Below, in pieces: positions 40,930-55,931 of a stretch of 64,000 nucleotides of DNA (position 1 is the stretch's first letter; each line of letters begins with the position of its first letter). The DNA is from Chlorops oryzae. Taxonomy: Eukaryota > Arthropoda > Insecta > Diptera > Chloropidae. Position numbers and translations under genes: made by a program. The notes below the pieces were generated by a model. That model saw nothing but the letters and a program-made list of their open reading frames with translations. It had not been told where the DNA came from and made no database searches. The DNA is taken from positions 45,105,100 to 45,169,099 of the forward strand of contig CM035807.1 in assembly GCA_020466095.1 (NCBI GenBank), read 5' to 3'.

Positions 40930-43900
40930 ATGTCGGTTTGCGCGACGATAATTCGGGTTTATGTACTTAATTTTTATTTAAAAAAGTAAAGGTTTTTTTT
41001 TATTTTGTTTTAGTTTTTAAAATTCTCTACACTTTTGGTTTAGGTAAATCTAGATTTAATGGATTTTTTTTCTTTTTGTTTATTTTTAAGTTAAATAAAT
41101 TTCGATTTCGATTTTGGGTTTCTTTTCTAATTTCACTTATTTTATGTTTTTTTTTTTTTCAATTCAATTTGTTTTGTTTCTTTTCGTTTGGAGTTTTTAA
41201 ATTCAATTTTATGCTTTTTTTGGGGGCTTTAATTTTAAAAAAAAAATTTGGAGAACCCATTTTTAACGAAAAGCCTGGGGGATTCAAAAATAAAAAGTTA
41301 ATTTTAAAAAAGGGAAAAAGGAAAAACAAAAAAAAACCCAAAAACCAAATCAAAAAACCAAGAAGAAAACGGTAATTAAAGATAGGGGCCAAAAAATTGG
41401 AAACCCCAAATTTTTATCCAGTTGAAAATGAAAAAGGAAAATTAAAAATTGGAAAAGAAGATCAAAATAAAAAATTAATTTAAACAAATTTGACAATTTC
41501 AAAAAATTTGGAAAGAAAAACAAATTTAAAACCGAAAAGGGTAAAAGGGTTTTCGTTTTAAACCCAATAAAGGCATTTAAGGAAAAAAAGGAAGAAAATA
41601 AAAGGTTTTGAAAAAAATAACGTTTTTAAAAAAAGATTAAATAATATAAAATTTTTCCCCGGTTTTTTATTTCCAAATTTTAAGAAAATTTTAAAAAAAC
41701 CCCCCCCATTACCTTTCGGGAAAAAATAAAATTTTTAAAAAAAAACCCAAAATTTGAAAAAACGGGAAAAAAAGGTTTGGGGAAAACTTTTAAAAAAATT
41801 TTAAAAAAACCAAAAAAAAATTCAAATAAAAAAAATTAAGTAAAAAAATTAAAGGGAAATTTTAAAAATTCCTTTTCAAATAAAAATAAGCAAAAAAAGA
41901 TTTTTAAAACAAAAAAAAGAAAAATAAAATTTTAACCAAAAAAAAAAAAAATATCCTAAATTTAAAAAAAATTGGAAAAAAAACCCAAACAATAAAGGAC
42001 ATAAATAAAATTATGAGGTTCAACGACCAAAAATTTAAAGGAAATTTCCAGAAATTGGACTTTGGGCATAAAAATATGGAAGGAATTCCAAATTGGGAGA
42101 TATTCAAAAATTCATAAACATAAAAAATAAAGAAAGGGAAAATTAAAATTTTAAAAAAAATTAAAGCATAAAAAAGTTACCAATAAAGGAAAGAACGGTT
42201 AGGAAAACCTTTCTTTAAAGAGGCAAATTAATCACTTAAAATACAACAGAAAGAAGAAAGAAAGGGAAAACAGGGAGGGAAAAAAGGTAAGAGAAATGGA
42301 AACGCACAAAAGGCTAAAAATTAAATAAACAGGACTCAAAACTTGGTTTTTATTTTCAAGAAAGATAGATAAAATGTTATAGAAACAATTTTGCAGAACG
42401 AACTGGAAGTAAACCCAACCCAGGGTAACGATTACTAAACAATGATAAAAACAGACAACAATCCAAGAACATAATAAAACTACAGTGAAATTATAATCTA
42501 CAACATGCGAAAAATCAAAAAATTACAATTTACCCACCAAATAAGAAAGAATTGTAATGTGAAACGGAAACAATTGAAGAACATCAAAAGTAAAAAATAA
42601 TTATGCCAAAACATGAAAAATTTAAAAAATAAATTTTGCCACTTTTTTGAAAATTGGAGCGAATATTAAAAGCAAAGGTAAAATTGGAAAATGAAGTTAG
42701 CAGTAAAGAATGGCAAATTTTAAGAAACCCTTTTCAACAGGAGCACTATGAAATCAAACAAAAGTATAAAATTGAAGAGAAAATAAAATCATGAAAATGG
42801 AAAAGAAGTTTGATAAAATTTTAAAAAGTTTTTGATATTTAAATTTAAACTAAATATTAAAGTATAGATTTTCAACCAGAAAACACTTAAAAATAATTCA
42901 AACAAGGACTAGATATATGAGATGAATAAGAATCTTAATAAACCTACTATTAAATGTTTGAGTTAAAAGTAGTTCTTAACCAATAATATCTATTAGTTTT
43001 GAAAATATGTAAATGACATAATGAAGGTAAAATTTAATAGTTAAAAGTGTCATTTGAAGTAAAGAAATGTAAGATTAAGGGAAATTAAAAAAATTCCTAA
43101 TTAATAAATCAAAACTGTTTTAAAATGATATGAAATAGTTAATGACAAGATATAGGGATAAACTCCAAGAACGGAAATGTAAAAAATTTATAGAAACATG
43201 AAAATTTAGAAAGTAAAACATAAACGCATAGAACGACATTTAAGGAAAAAATGTGATAGAAAAAGCATTAAATAGAAATATAGCATGAATATGAAAGAGT
43301 TTAACTGCAAGTTAACACAAGAAACCTAAATAAATTAATTATAACAGACCATTTCAAAAAAGATTCGAATAAATAAAATGAAGAAGTCAGATAAGAAAGA
43401 CCTTTTGATCAGTTTATAAAGAAGCAAAATTATCCAAGCAAAGATGCAGATGAGACAAGTAAAAGAAAGCAGTTATATGAAAGAATTTAAGAAGGATTTG
43501 TAAAAGAATAATGGAGTAAATTTTAAACGCTTTAACATAGTAAAGAATTATAAAAATTAAGGAACAAAATTGAAAATTAAAATTAGAAAAGTCAATCTAG
43601 ATATTCAGAAACAAAGCAAAGATGCATTTAAAAATTTAGAAAATGATTTAAGCAAAACAAAGATTGGAGTAGAAATTTTATGCGATATTAAAATGGAAAC
43701 TAAAAACGAAGAAAGAATTAAAATAAACTAAAAGTAAACTAGTTTAAACAAGATATATGAAGAAATTTTTGATAAACAATTTCAAGACATAGATAAAGTT
43801 GAAATTTAAAAGAAAATTTTTAAACAAATTGAAACAAAACATAGAAAATTACGAATGGTTAAAATTAAAAAACGAAAATGAACTAAATAGAAATTATAGA

Positions 43901-46700
43901 TAAAATGAGAACTATTAAAAAATGTAATGATAGATAGATTTTAAAAAATTAGGAAATATAAAAACGTAGCAGAAAAATAAAAATAAATAAAATAATTAAA
44001 GCCAACATAAAAAAAGCTTAAAGAAATAGAAATAACAATTGAAACAATAGTAAATTACTATAGAAATTAACAATAATTACAATTGAACTGAGAAAAATGA
44101 AAAATTCATAAGAAGAAGTAAACTAGAAAAATAAATTAATTGAGAAGAATTAAAAATATAGAAGACAATTCAGAAATGAAGAAACCATTAGAAACAAGTA
44201 AATATAAATGAAACAATTAATGCAATGAAAAGGAATATAAGAAAATTTGAATAAAATTTAAAAACATTAGTAATTATTGATAAATTTTAGATAACAGTTT
44301 GTGAAATAAACACTAAAAATGTTAAAAGTTTAGAATTATCACTATAACAATGTAGGAATACAATGGATAACCTAGTAATTTAAGGTAAGTAGATCCAAAT
44401 TCTAATAAGGAAAACCTTTTAAAAAGAAATTTAGAATAAATTCCAAAGCTATTGCAGAAATTAAAGCAAATTTAATTATACATAATATTAAAAAACTGTA
44501 TGATACGTTTTTAAAAAACTAGTTGAATAAAACATTAATTAAAGTAAGTTAGAAAATTATTAAATGAAATAAAGTGATATCGATGACAAATTTTTAACAA
44601 TATTCTAAACAATCAATCATTTAATTATAGAAAGTATAAATGTAATTATGAATATATTAAAATTGTGTAGTCACAGTTAGCATTACAAACAATATAACGT
44701 TCAGAATGAAATTATAGTTAGAATTGAAGTAATTAAAATATTACATAAATGACAATTATTAGAAATAGATTAGAAAGTAGAGTCTATTAGCAAATAGTAC
44801 TTTATAAGAATCTCTAAGATATTGAAAATTACTCATCTAATATTTTATAAAGATGACTAGGACATTTAGAAAGATAAGTAGAAAAATCTAAAGATAGAAT
44901 TACAGATTTATTGCAAAAAAGTATTATGCATTGAAAATAGCAAGGTTTAGTCGATCAAAATTAGTTTTAAATTTTAATTAAAGATATATATAGTGAAATT
45001 TATTAATACGTAATGACGTTATAGAAAAAGATTTTAAAATATTGATACAGTATTACTAGATTAAGAAAATGATAAATTAATTTCTGACTCAAAGAGATAA
45101 TGGAAACTGTCAAATTCAAAAATTTAATCAGATAATTGAAGTTATGGACATATTAATAATAAAAATTACTATTTGATCAACAATGTCTAATCATAATTTT
45201 TAGAACTTTTCAAAAAAAACATGATAAGAACTGTCCGAATTCAGTAATGTAACATCTTTAGCCTTAGAAAGATTCCAAACATCACGAAGAAGTTAAGTAA
45301 ATTAGAAAATTTATAATAAAAAGAGGATATTATAGTAAAATTAGGCATTTACAGTTTTTCGAAAGATGCTTTTTGTAAAAAAACATGAGAGAATGTTCAG
45401 AAATATAATTACAAGAACAGAAATTAGGGAATATTAAGCAAGAAAGATAATGTATTTAAAGAAACGAATTTGAAAAACATTTTATACCAATCCATAAACT
45501 AAGATTATAAAAATAGATTAAAAATGAAATTAAGCAAGATTTTGCTAAAATCAAACCAAATATTAAATATAGACAAATAAAGAAAAGTTATTAAAGAACG
45601 ACTAAAATGAAAGATAAAAATTTACATTAAAATACACGAAAAACGTCATAACTGTTAACCATAGATATTAAGAATAATTAATGTTAAGATAAGTTTAATA
45701 TTTTTAATATTTGAATATTAAGATTTAATTAACATAATGTAATTAGCAATACCTGGAAAAGAAGAATATTTAAATAAATTATAATCAATTAATTAACATA
45801 AGAAAAGAAATTATAAATGTTAACTAAACGTAAAATTTAAAGTAAAATTTTAAAAAGTAAAGAATTAAGATAAATATTAATAATAAGATTGGAAAACAAA
45901 TATATTGAAAAAAATATCCATTACAAAATTATAATTAACCTAATGGTAAATTTAATAATGTAAACATTTATAAGATAATTTAATAAAAATTCCTAAAAAT
46001 ATTTAAACCATAAATTTATAAAAATTAAATAAAAATAATGACTATGAATTAGTATAATCTGAAATATGGAAAAAAGCCAATAACTAGAAAATATCAATTA
46101 AATCAGAAATGTCAGTAAAGGGAACCAATTAGTGAAACAAAAATTTTGTTATGAATTTAAATAATCATAAACTATACATATTGATACCATGAATTGATTA
46201 ATCTTTAGTAGATAATTAATTGAGACTATATTATACAATAAATTATTTAATTTTTAAAGTTGTAAAATAATTATTAAATTTATCGAATAATTTAATTGAA
46301 TCAACCAAATAAACAATTAATATAAAAATATGTAGTATAAAAGTATATTATATTTATTGTATATATAAATTATATCTTTTAAGGTTACACAAAATATTTG
46401 AATAAAAATTTTCAAAAAATCTTATTAATATCTCATAGGTCAAAGTTGTACGTTAAAATAAAATTTAATTGGATAACTGTACAAATATTATAGGAATATT
46501 TATATAAGTATTGAATAAAATATTTATAAATCTATATAAATTTGACATGTTTATTATATGTAAATTGCATATTCAAATTATTTATAAATATTCGATAAAA
46601 TATACAAGTTTATGCATAAATATCTAAACAATTTTAAAACTTAAATTATGTACTATATTTAACAAATATTCCGTTCAAATTCTAACATTAGTTAGTATCC
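40930..46700. other. Low-complexity tract, strongly A-rich on the plus strand
   Basis: After a T-rich lead (40980-41230) the plus strand becomes A-dominated. Counts: 43561-43620 has 34 A, 12 T, 8 G, 6 C; 45841-45900 has 36 A, 16 T, 7 G, 1 C. At 41640-41820 runs of the same base (CCCCCCC, GGGG, AAAAAAAAA) follow each other as in poor-quality read ends. No motif-bearing ORF. It may be degenerate simple repeat or low-quality sequence. Confidence 0.6.
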
Positions 46701-49700
46701 TAAATCTCTTCCTTACATTGTTCAAGTACGTAAATCGACTCTGTTCCAGTTTCTTCAAAACTTTTGTGCATAATATTTAAAATAAAGTTTTATATTGATC
46801 TCAAAACTAATTTCATTATGTATGATCATTATTTTTATCCTTGTTCAATTTTTTAAAGTTCCTACAATTTAGTAAAGCGTGTTACATCTGAAATTAAAAT
46901 GTTTCTGTAAAAGTGATAAAAAATGTTAAATTTCAATGTTGCAATGCACTAGCAATGGTATGAATACAAACGCGTCTACACCAAAACCATTTCCAAAGTA
47001 ATGTTGCTTAATTTAGTTGATTGTTAGTTGTTCAATTTCATATATTTTAATCACTCTTTGCAATTATTTCATAATAAACTGAAATTTCGGGAAAGTTGCA
47101 CACAAGGGTCACTTGTATATTGCCAAGTATAGCTCTATTCAACCATGTCACCAAGTCCATATTGGTCTGGAATTGACATAATGAAAATCAATTCTCCGTG
47201 CTGTCCGTAAATGCTCGAGCCCTAAGTAAATTTCATAAGCATGAATTCTCGACAAAATTCCAGTTATAACCTCACTATTGTTCTCACGATTGCTACACTC
47301 TGTCGTTTCTACCAGTTTTAGTGGTCACACAATCGTTACGACAAGTAATACCTGTGAATTGGATTAATGTTTAAAATTTCAGATAAGTGAACATTGTCTG
47401 ATGAATTCGGATGTAGACTCACACTTATATTGTATTGATTGAATTAGATATAGCTAAGAAACATTGTAATATGCCCTTATTAATAATAAATTAAAAATAT
47501 ATGATTTTGGTTAATCATAAACGTATCCAATCGGTCAAAAATTTTTCAAAATGTTTTATGTTTAGCATGTACAGGTTTCAAAGCTCTGCTTCCTAGACTT
47601 ATGCCTAGAAAACATGATTAGACACTTCCGTGTCAAGTTAAACATTGCTTTACCTTAGATTGACACACATCCTTTACCAAGCTACGCTCACAAAGGGGAA
47701 ATTTTAAGGATAATAAAAATTCATAAACTCATGATACAATATATGTCCATAAAAAAAAAAGGCAAACTGCACCTCATGGGTACTTGACATATGCCCATAA
47801 ATCCCTATTAACTGTTCAAATTACCCATTCGGGAATAGTAAGGAAAACACCGCGTCGTCCAATTCCCTTAAGCGCACGATTCTTAACATCACTGCAAATG
47901 CGCTATAACGCTTTTACAGACTAGTTACCCGAACATATGGTTATTTTGGCTGTTAGAAGGTTGACGCAAGGAATTTGACTGTTAAAACCTTTATTCATGA
48001 TATGTATTAAAATAGGAAGGAAAATTAAACTAAAGATTTGAAATAGGACACAAAACGTCTAAGCTAGAAAATGATTAATGCTTATAAGAAGATGATAAAG
48101 AAAAAAGCAAACACTTGTCGCAAGTGATCGTTGCTGTGTTTTCTTTCTTTCAAGCGCTGCCGAGAGAGCAACAGTAAATTTGTTAAATTACCGACATTCG
48201 ATATACTAGAAAACAACCAGTTTAGATAGATATTTGAGCTTCCGTCCAAGCGGAAGCTTTGAGTTTTTTGTCAATGAATAATTCCAAAGTATTCACTCTA
48301 TTTGGATGATTTGATAATTTAAAATAAAAACTTTTTCAAAGTTATTCCAAACATTCCTTACGATTACGGCCTGTGTAAATGTTTAAAAAAATTTATGAAC
48401 AACTAATGTTTGCTGAGCTATTCACTGTCATAAGTCATGGTAACAAAGTGAGCCAATATCTGCTTATCTCAAATTTTTAAAATAGAGTCGAAAACAAGGG
48501 TAAATCGATTAGTTAAGAGAAAGATAGCTATAATGAAGTTTCAATTGATCCAATAACATCATAAACTTTTACAATTGAATTGTTAACAGTAACGCAAGCA
48601 TACATCCCAATGGCGATATGTTCAAAAGCCATTTTCATTTTGGAGTGGTCAAGGATTAAAATTAAATGGCGTAAATTTAAGTATATTCCAAAACCCATAA
48701 TCTTGTTTAAAACTAGCTTATCCAAAGGACAACATTTGCAGAGCTATTCAAAAAACAGCGGTTCAAGTCCAATATCGTAACCTCAAGAAATCGAGACACA
48801 AACCAGGGTTTTAGCTAAGAAATGCATAAATCAAGTTTCACATCCTATAACATTCTCGCACATTAAATTTTAAACGTAAAAGAATTTTCTGTTGAAAACC
48901 TTTTATAGGAACTCAATTCACGAAATTTCCGAAAGTCATAAAAAAACCAACTTAAATACGATCTATACGGCGCACCTGTACTTTGCTCAATAAGATGCAA
49001 TCAATGATAACTCATCGAAATACAAGCTCTACTAGCAAATTCAAAAACACGAGCTCTTTGACCAACCTTTATTTAACTTAAGTAAAAAAGCACTATAACC
49101 CCGCTGCAAAGGCTAAGCACTGTAAATAAAACGGTCAAACATCCCCACTTCCATTACTGGCAATTATACTCGTTGGAAAATCAACGAGTATCCGAAAACG
49201 CTCTAAAATTTAAAAACAGATTATTGAATTTCGTAAAAAGCTTAGAAGCTGCACAGCTATTCCTAACTGCACAAAGTAAACGGCCATCTAAAGTGGAAAT
49301 ATCGAGTAAATAAAATTAACCTTAAAATTATGATGGCCATCAAAAACTTAAGCAGGCATATGAAGTATTGTCTTCCATAAAGATGCAAAGCTATCGTTAA
49401 TAAATGGCTAATTAAATAGACAAAATTCATCAGGCCTTGAACAAATTAGTCTGTTCATGTAAAATAAGAAAAGAGAAACCCTCACCCTGTCAAATTTGAA
49501 TTTCCCATGAAAATTAGCAATTAAACCCCGTATATTTCGAATTTAGCAAAGGATTAAACAAAGCAACGGCCTGTGCAATGCACAAATTGCCAAGAGTATG
49601 GTTATACAAAGACATACTGCACCATTACGCGTAGTATGCGTCATTATGAGGTTTCTACTTCGCTCAATAATAGTTTGCACATTTATTAGAAGATTGCATA

Positions 49701-52700
49701 CGGGGGAATCCCCTAATAAGGGCTTGCAAATTATTAATGTAGTTAAAATTCGGTGGTTTACAGAAAGAGACCTGTATCCAAAATAAGCCCTATTTCATAA
49801 CCGATCGCTAAGCAAATATTAATCCGTTGGTAACAAATAAGTAAAAATGTTAAAAGTGAAATAGTCGATTTCTGCAAAATCTAAGCATTTTCAAAATTCA
49901 TTTCAATTTGAGCTTCGCCAATGAAGATAAGCAAACATACAGGACATGTTGACCAAAACAAATGTCAAATTCTTATTCACACAAAATAGCGTTCATTAAG
50001 AGTAGTTGTTTCGTTAAATTATGTTGTATTTTTATGAAATAAAGCAAAAGCATCTAAAGTTTTTGAATTAGAAATATGATGCAATTTTATTAAAATGCCT
50101 TTATCTTTTAAAGTATACAGATGTCAAGAGAAGTCGTCAAATTGTTACACACTAAACGCTTTACATTCGATGGTTACAGAGTGTTTCTAAAAGTTAATAT
50201 ATTCTGCTCTACGATAATTGCAAAGTCAATTATTTTGTTGTAAAATTTCATTCAACGTCTTTTGACGAATCTCAAATTTAAAATGAACTATGATTGAATG
50301 GATGCAAAACTTAATTTATTTAACGTTACCAAACTCAATTTCCTTTGCTATCGATATGTGCTAACGATGTAAACTTTTACTTAGAAATCGATTTGAACAA
50401 CTACAGTGCCTTATACCTGAGCCCTAGACTGTTTTCGGCATTCATGCTTTTTTTTGGCTTAGTAATGAAATCAAAATTTCCAATGTAAGTATCTAACATT
50501 CATTCAGTTTTTTCAAATATTTCAATGACAGGTCACTGACTTGATGCAAGAAAGAGTTCAAAGTGTAAAATTAAGTGAATTCAATTTCGTTAATCCAAGG
50601 TGGAACTACAATTATGGGTTACCTCAAATGAATTTTCAAATCAAGTTTACACTACCCAATAGACACAATTCCTCGCGACACCAAGTTTTCAATCATGACT
50701 AACCATTTTTCAATATTTGAAGCTTTTGTCAAGAAAGTTCATTCCATGGCGAAATTTTTCTCAGGTATTCCATAAAATTACAAGCATTCAATCTATGACC
50801 TATAGGCATCACATTTTTGGGTAATCAAAAAAATGCGTAAACCTCTACACATGAAGATATCGATAAACTTTTACAATAAGCCAAGTAAAGTCACGCTAAA
50901 GTATCAGGTTGGCATCCATTTTCACATACGTTAATAAATTTCGTTCCCCAGTTTAACTTTGTGAAAACGTAATACTTTGAACTAATGCGTGACGTTATAC
51001 TCCACGATAAATATGTTATGGATATGTTTTTGTATGTCAAGTGAAAATCCATATATAATATTCAATCGCTTACTGGAACTCCAAACGCCCCAAGTTTTTA
51101 AATGCTGATGCGTGCAATTTAATAATCGTCATATATTCGTTTATAACAATGTCGCTTCCTATCGTGCCATTCTTTTTGGGCTATTCGAAAACTCAACATT
51201 TATTAAACAAAAGATTAGACGAACTTGTCGCTCTGTTAACTTGACGAAGTTTCATTTGAGTTAAAACTTACCAACTAAAGCATGACACCTTCGTTCCTTT
51301 TTTAAAAGGCTGTTTAAATGTGACGCCTCTCAGTTAAGCTCCCGAAGAAGGGTTAAGTTTTTGTGCTAAATTTAATAATAACAGAAAGTCTACAATTTTT
51401 ATTTGAATCTGTTTTTTTGCCAATAAAAAAGATGCCATAATACTATATATAGGTTACACGTAAACCTTTCCGTGCACATCTCGAATAGATTTTTGTTTAA
51501 ACGTACGACTAGAATGGTCTGAAGAGTATTTAAATTTTCGATGCTTACTGCAGCCCCTTTTGACTCATTTTTGAGTACCTTAATGGCCTGATATCGATTG
51601 CAAGTTCTCACTTTTGAAATACCTAGTAATTAGGTAGCGATAACCACAATAATTTCGGTTTGGCAAATTTATAAGACTTTGAACAAATTTTGTTTTCATG
51701 AAAGAAAGCCGTTTGACCCCCAAAATCTGTTTTCAACATTGCATTTGGCTCAATCTTGAAGCCATATATGCCGTTGTGTAAGTCCATTTACCTTTACAAG
51801 CTACCTTTTTCGGGAAATCCAAGTACAGAATTACCAACACTCGTGCAGTTGATCAGACTCATTTTTACCTAAAGGGTAAACATTCTGGCATTAAACAAAT
51901 CCTTTTTTGAATTCGACAAAATTTTTGGTCACAAGGTTACTTTCGCTTTCTTCTCTGTTCATTAGAAAATGCCAACGCTAACGGTAACTAAAAAGTTTAG
52001 CCTGATTTTCCGCACTTCTTCGAAATTGGACTGGAAATCTCTTTTAGAGACCATTTAGATCGAAACCGTAATTATAGCCACCGTTTTTTTCAAACAATCA
52101 CTTGTGGTAAGGATCATGAAGGTTCAGATATCCGTTTGAGCAGATTATAATTGCTGTTTAATTTCATGCTTAAAACCTAACTTGCTAGGCAAAATCTCAT
52201 ATGCATTAGTAAACGCGGACATTTATTAAAGGAACTTTATTGCATTGGCTTTGTAATGTAACACTTTAGGCTATTTGTTTTGTTGGCACAATTTTTTGCT
52301 GCAATACTTAATCTTATCCCTCTGGCTTTCGCTGTTCCTTAAGTAGCCTATAAACATTTGTAATTCAGATCAATGATATAAATTCCGATAAATTCTATCC
52401 CGATTACTAAACTTACAGGCTCCAGACCTAAAAAACTAGTCTGTTGCTTTTTGTCAATTTCAGAAATACTATCGGTATGGAACGTTCCTAGCTTAACTTC
52501 TGAGAAATCCTTTTCAGTGCATTAAAATTTAATGTAATTACCTAGCATTAAGAACAAGTCTTCCAAAACACATTGCTCAAATTTCAATGTTTAGCCCCTT
52601 TTCTTTCACCAGCTCTACATCGATGTGAGAGTAGTGGAATTCTTTGCGTATTACCCTACTTTTACTTAAGACTTGTTTGATGTCAATCACCATTTAGTTA

Positions 52701-55030
52701 AGAATTATCAAGGATTAAAATGTTTTTTAAATCTAATATTTTTTTATAATAGCGACCACAAAGCGTCGAAGCGTCATGTTTCCGTTTAACCCTTATATAG
52801 ATTTAAGTTCACAAGAAGCTATTAAGCTGCTGTCAAAGGCTTTCAGGATGTAAATTTATTCTCTAAGCTCCAGCAAACTTTTAAATTGACTCGTTCACGA
52901 AACGACAAGTAATCTTTTCCATTTCAAACAAGGTGAAATTGTTCTCAGTGATTCATGCTTTGGGCGCTAGTAATTTGTAGCTAATTTTGCAAATCCTTAA
53001 AGCTTTATATTCATTCAAATCCTAACATTCTGTTTCAAAAACTTTTTATATACATATTGTTTCGTATTTCTCTCTGATTCGCTTCACTGGTCATGATTTC
53101 CAAAATCTATTAACCATCCGAAAAAACCATCATAAAAGGACAATTTTAAAAAAGTTTCTAGTTACATGTTTTGATGCTATAATATTTCACAACTTCTCAA
53201 TAAATTTAAATTCCTTTCGGTCATTTGTTGAAACGATGGTTTTCACTATGTTCGCAAACAGCAATTTTCTTGTTTACAAAGTATCTCCTTTCAGAGCATT
53301 AAGTTCCATTTCCATTCCTTTTCAAACATTTAAACGATTGCATTCCAATTTTACTCTAATTAATGGAACTTAATTCTGGTGATTTTTAGTACCATTTCAA
53401 TTGTTTTCAAAATTTCATCGAACGTTTTGACAGGGTAAATCGTTTAACATCGAAGATTTATACAAATATGAATATAGATTATGCGGTCGAGTTTTCGATG
53501 TGCTATGCTGATTCGGCACTATTGCTATTCTTAATATAAGTAATCAAACTTCTTGTTTTTTAGACGCGTCTATTTTTCAAACACTTGCTAATTTTTTTAG
53601 TTAAGACATATATACAAGTCATTTTTAATTTGCAGTCCTCCTAAATTGTTATTGATTTATACTTTATTTTTAAACAGCTCCATTAGCTGAGCCCCCAAAG
53701 AATGTACGTTTTCTAATCGGAAATGCTGATTTCATAAAGATATTACAAAAGCGTAAATTTTTATAAATGATGCGAATTCTAAATTAGCAACCCCTGTCGT
53801 CTTTTCACTGAAGACAGATCTAGAATCGTTCTCATCATCTAGGGTACACACTACATTATCTTACAGGCAATCTTTTAATAACGTGAGCATAATGATTTGC
53901 TAAACAGAACTTTGGATGAGGCAGACAAACAGAATTATGATATCTCTCCATAAAAATTGCGAAGCTCATTTCTGAATTGATAAATAAAATTTTTAGCCTT
54001 GTAACACTGTATAAATATCACCCGATGTAAGTAGTGGCAAGATATTGATTGAGTGAATAAGGTCTTTTAAGATTGTCAAAACGCATTGTAGAAACTTATT
54101 AAATAGAAGAAACGTACCTTCAGCTTTTCAATTTGACCTTCCCTGATGCGAAAATAAAAAATGTTATTTTTAGGCAACTGTTTTTAGTTAGGTATCTTAT
54201 TGAAGCATAGCGATGGAATACGCTACATCTAAAACGTACGAACTGTGAATGAATTAAATTGAGGATTTTTACTACCAAAGCATACTGGACCTTGACACAT
54301 AAAATTCCATTTATGCAACAGTTCATAAGAACGTTATCAAGTAAGCACATAATTATTTTTGATCTTTCCCATTTTGACTAGGAAATTTCAGCACCCTGAC
54401 AAGCTTCAAAACAAATGGCTGCATTTAAGGAGCAAAAGTTGAGCATCTTCACAGACACAGTCGCCATGTAAAGATTTCTCAGAAATCAAAGTATTAATAT
54501 TTAACTCGTTCGGCTGAAAACTCAAGCCATTATACAATTCAAAAGATTTACCCAATAATAATAAAAGACTGATGAAAAGAAAGAAAAAGACATGTTAAAA
54601 ATACCCAGATGAAACATAACCAAGGGGCCAATGATGACTGAAAATAAAAATGAATAGGAATGTAAAATTATGCAATCTTTCAATATTAGCAATGATGTGT
54701 CGTATGAATGGATAATAATACAAACTCCATAAGGTGAATCGATTAGGGACGCATAAATTGAAGCGAATTTGAATACGGCAATTGCAAAGTCTTGATTGAT
54801 ATTTCATGAATCCCCCCCAATTCATGGAAAGCCATTCACAACTAAATTCTCAAATTTCTTCGTTCACAAATGAAATAAATGCTCAATTATCACGAATCAC
54901 TTAAAAAGTACCAGGCATTTTCAGTAATCAAGATTCATTATAAACCTTATCAAATTTTTGTAAACTCTTGGATGTAAAAATTTAATTTCCGAGATAGAAC
55001 AATTAAACACTTTGACTGTTCTAAACCAGG
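46701..55030. other. No recognisable gene or mobile element
   Basis: The A excess fades: 50041-50100 has 26 A, 20 T, 8 G, 6 C; 53221-53280 has 17 A, 24 T, 9 G, 10 C. Only short chance ORFs occur (longest 76 codons), with no terminal repeats, tandem arrays or protein motifs that I could read. It may be ancient decayed heterochromatin. Confidence 0.5.
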
Positions 55031-55039
55031 CTAAGACCT

Positions 55040-55931
55040 CCAATTCATGGCAAACCTCCTTCCTACCCAAAGCTTTTGAAAAGCATTGCTTCCAGCTTAA
55101 TTAAGGAAAATATTATTCACCATCAATTTGTTTTCGAAAAAAGTCAGTGAACATGAGTAGTAAAAGAATATGAAGAAGCGTTTAGCTATAAATATTTTGT
55201 CCGCAGTTTTTCTTGACTGATAATCCAAATTTGGCACAAGGCTCCGGCTGCATCAATTAAAGTAATCACTATATCAAGCACTTGGTTATTAAAATAGTAG
55301 TATATCGGAAAATATAGGTCTTCACCTCGCAATAAATTAAAGCGGATCCCCCAGAAGTTTATTGCCCATTCTGAATAATATACCCAGATCTTTCATTGCT
55401 TGACCAATATGACATTTGCGATGAACCGTTAAATCGGCAAAAAGCCAATTGAACTAGAACCTTCAATGCATTTAAATTGTGGCTCAAGCCTCCGACAGAG
55501 TTTGGCACGAAGGCCTCATTCTCAGAATTAAGAGCCTCCTCCCTCCAAATACACATGAAACACTTGCGTCTTACTTAAAAAATAGATAATTTCGGGTAAA
55601 ATATAAGGATCATATAACACAAGACATTGAAATAAAAGCAGGAGTCCCCCAAGGAAGTGTTATTGGCCCCTTCCTATACTTATTATACACCACAGACTTT
55701 CCCTTAAGCAGTAGCACCACAATATCTACTTTTGCTGATGATACAGCAATTATAAGTCGGCAAAAAATGCCCAATTACAGGTGCTAGGAACCTTCAAATG
55801 CATTTAAAATTAGTTGAAAAATGCCTTGCTCTTTGGCATATAAAAGTAAATGAGCAAAAATGTAAGCACGTCACATTCACACTTAAAAGGAGAATCTGCC
55901 CACCCGTATCTATTAATAATATTTTAGTACC
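55040..55931 (+). pseudogene. Jockey-clade LINE RT fragment
   Basis: Readable from about 55487: DRVWHEGLILRIKSLLPP, then IEIKAGVPQGSVIGPFLYLLY and ISTFADDTAIIS (about 55632-55763), carrying the PQGS and FADD RT boxes. Then KVNEQKCKHVTFTLKRRICP (55846-55905) in another frame. An in-frame stop and frameshifts are present. Weaker similarity (QFVFEKSQ near 55125) extends upstream. The coding similarity ends exactly at the LTR starting at 55932, so the gypsy element inserted here. Confidence 0.8.

Noticed and set aside
41076..41392. Lys/Phe-rich ORFs on both strands
   Set aside because: Products of poly-A/T low-complexity sequence.
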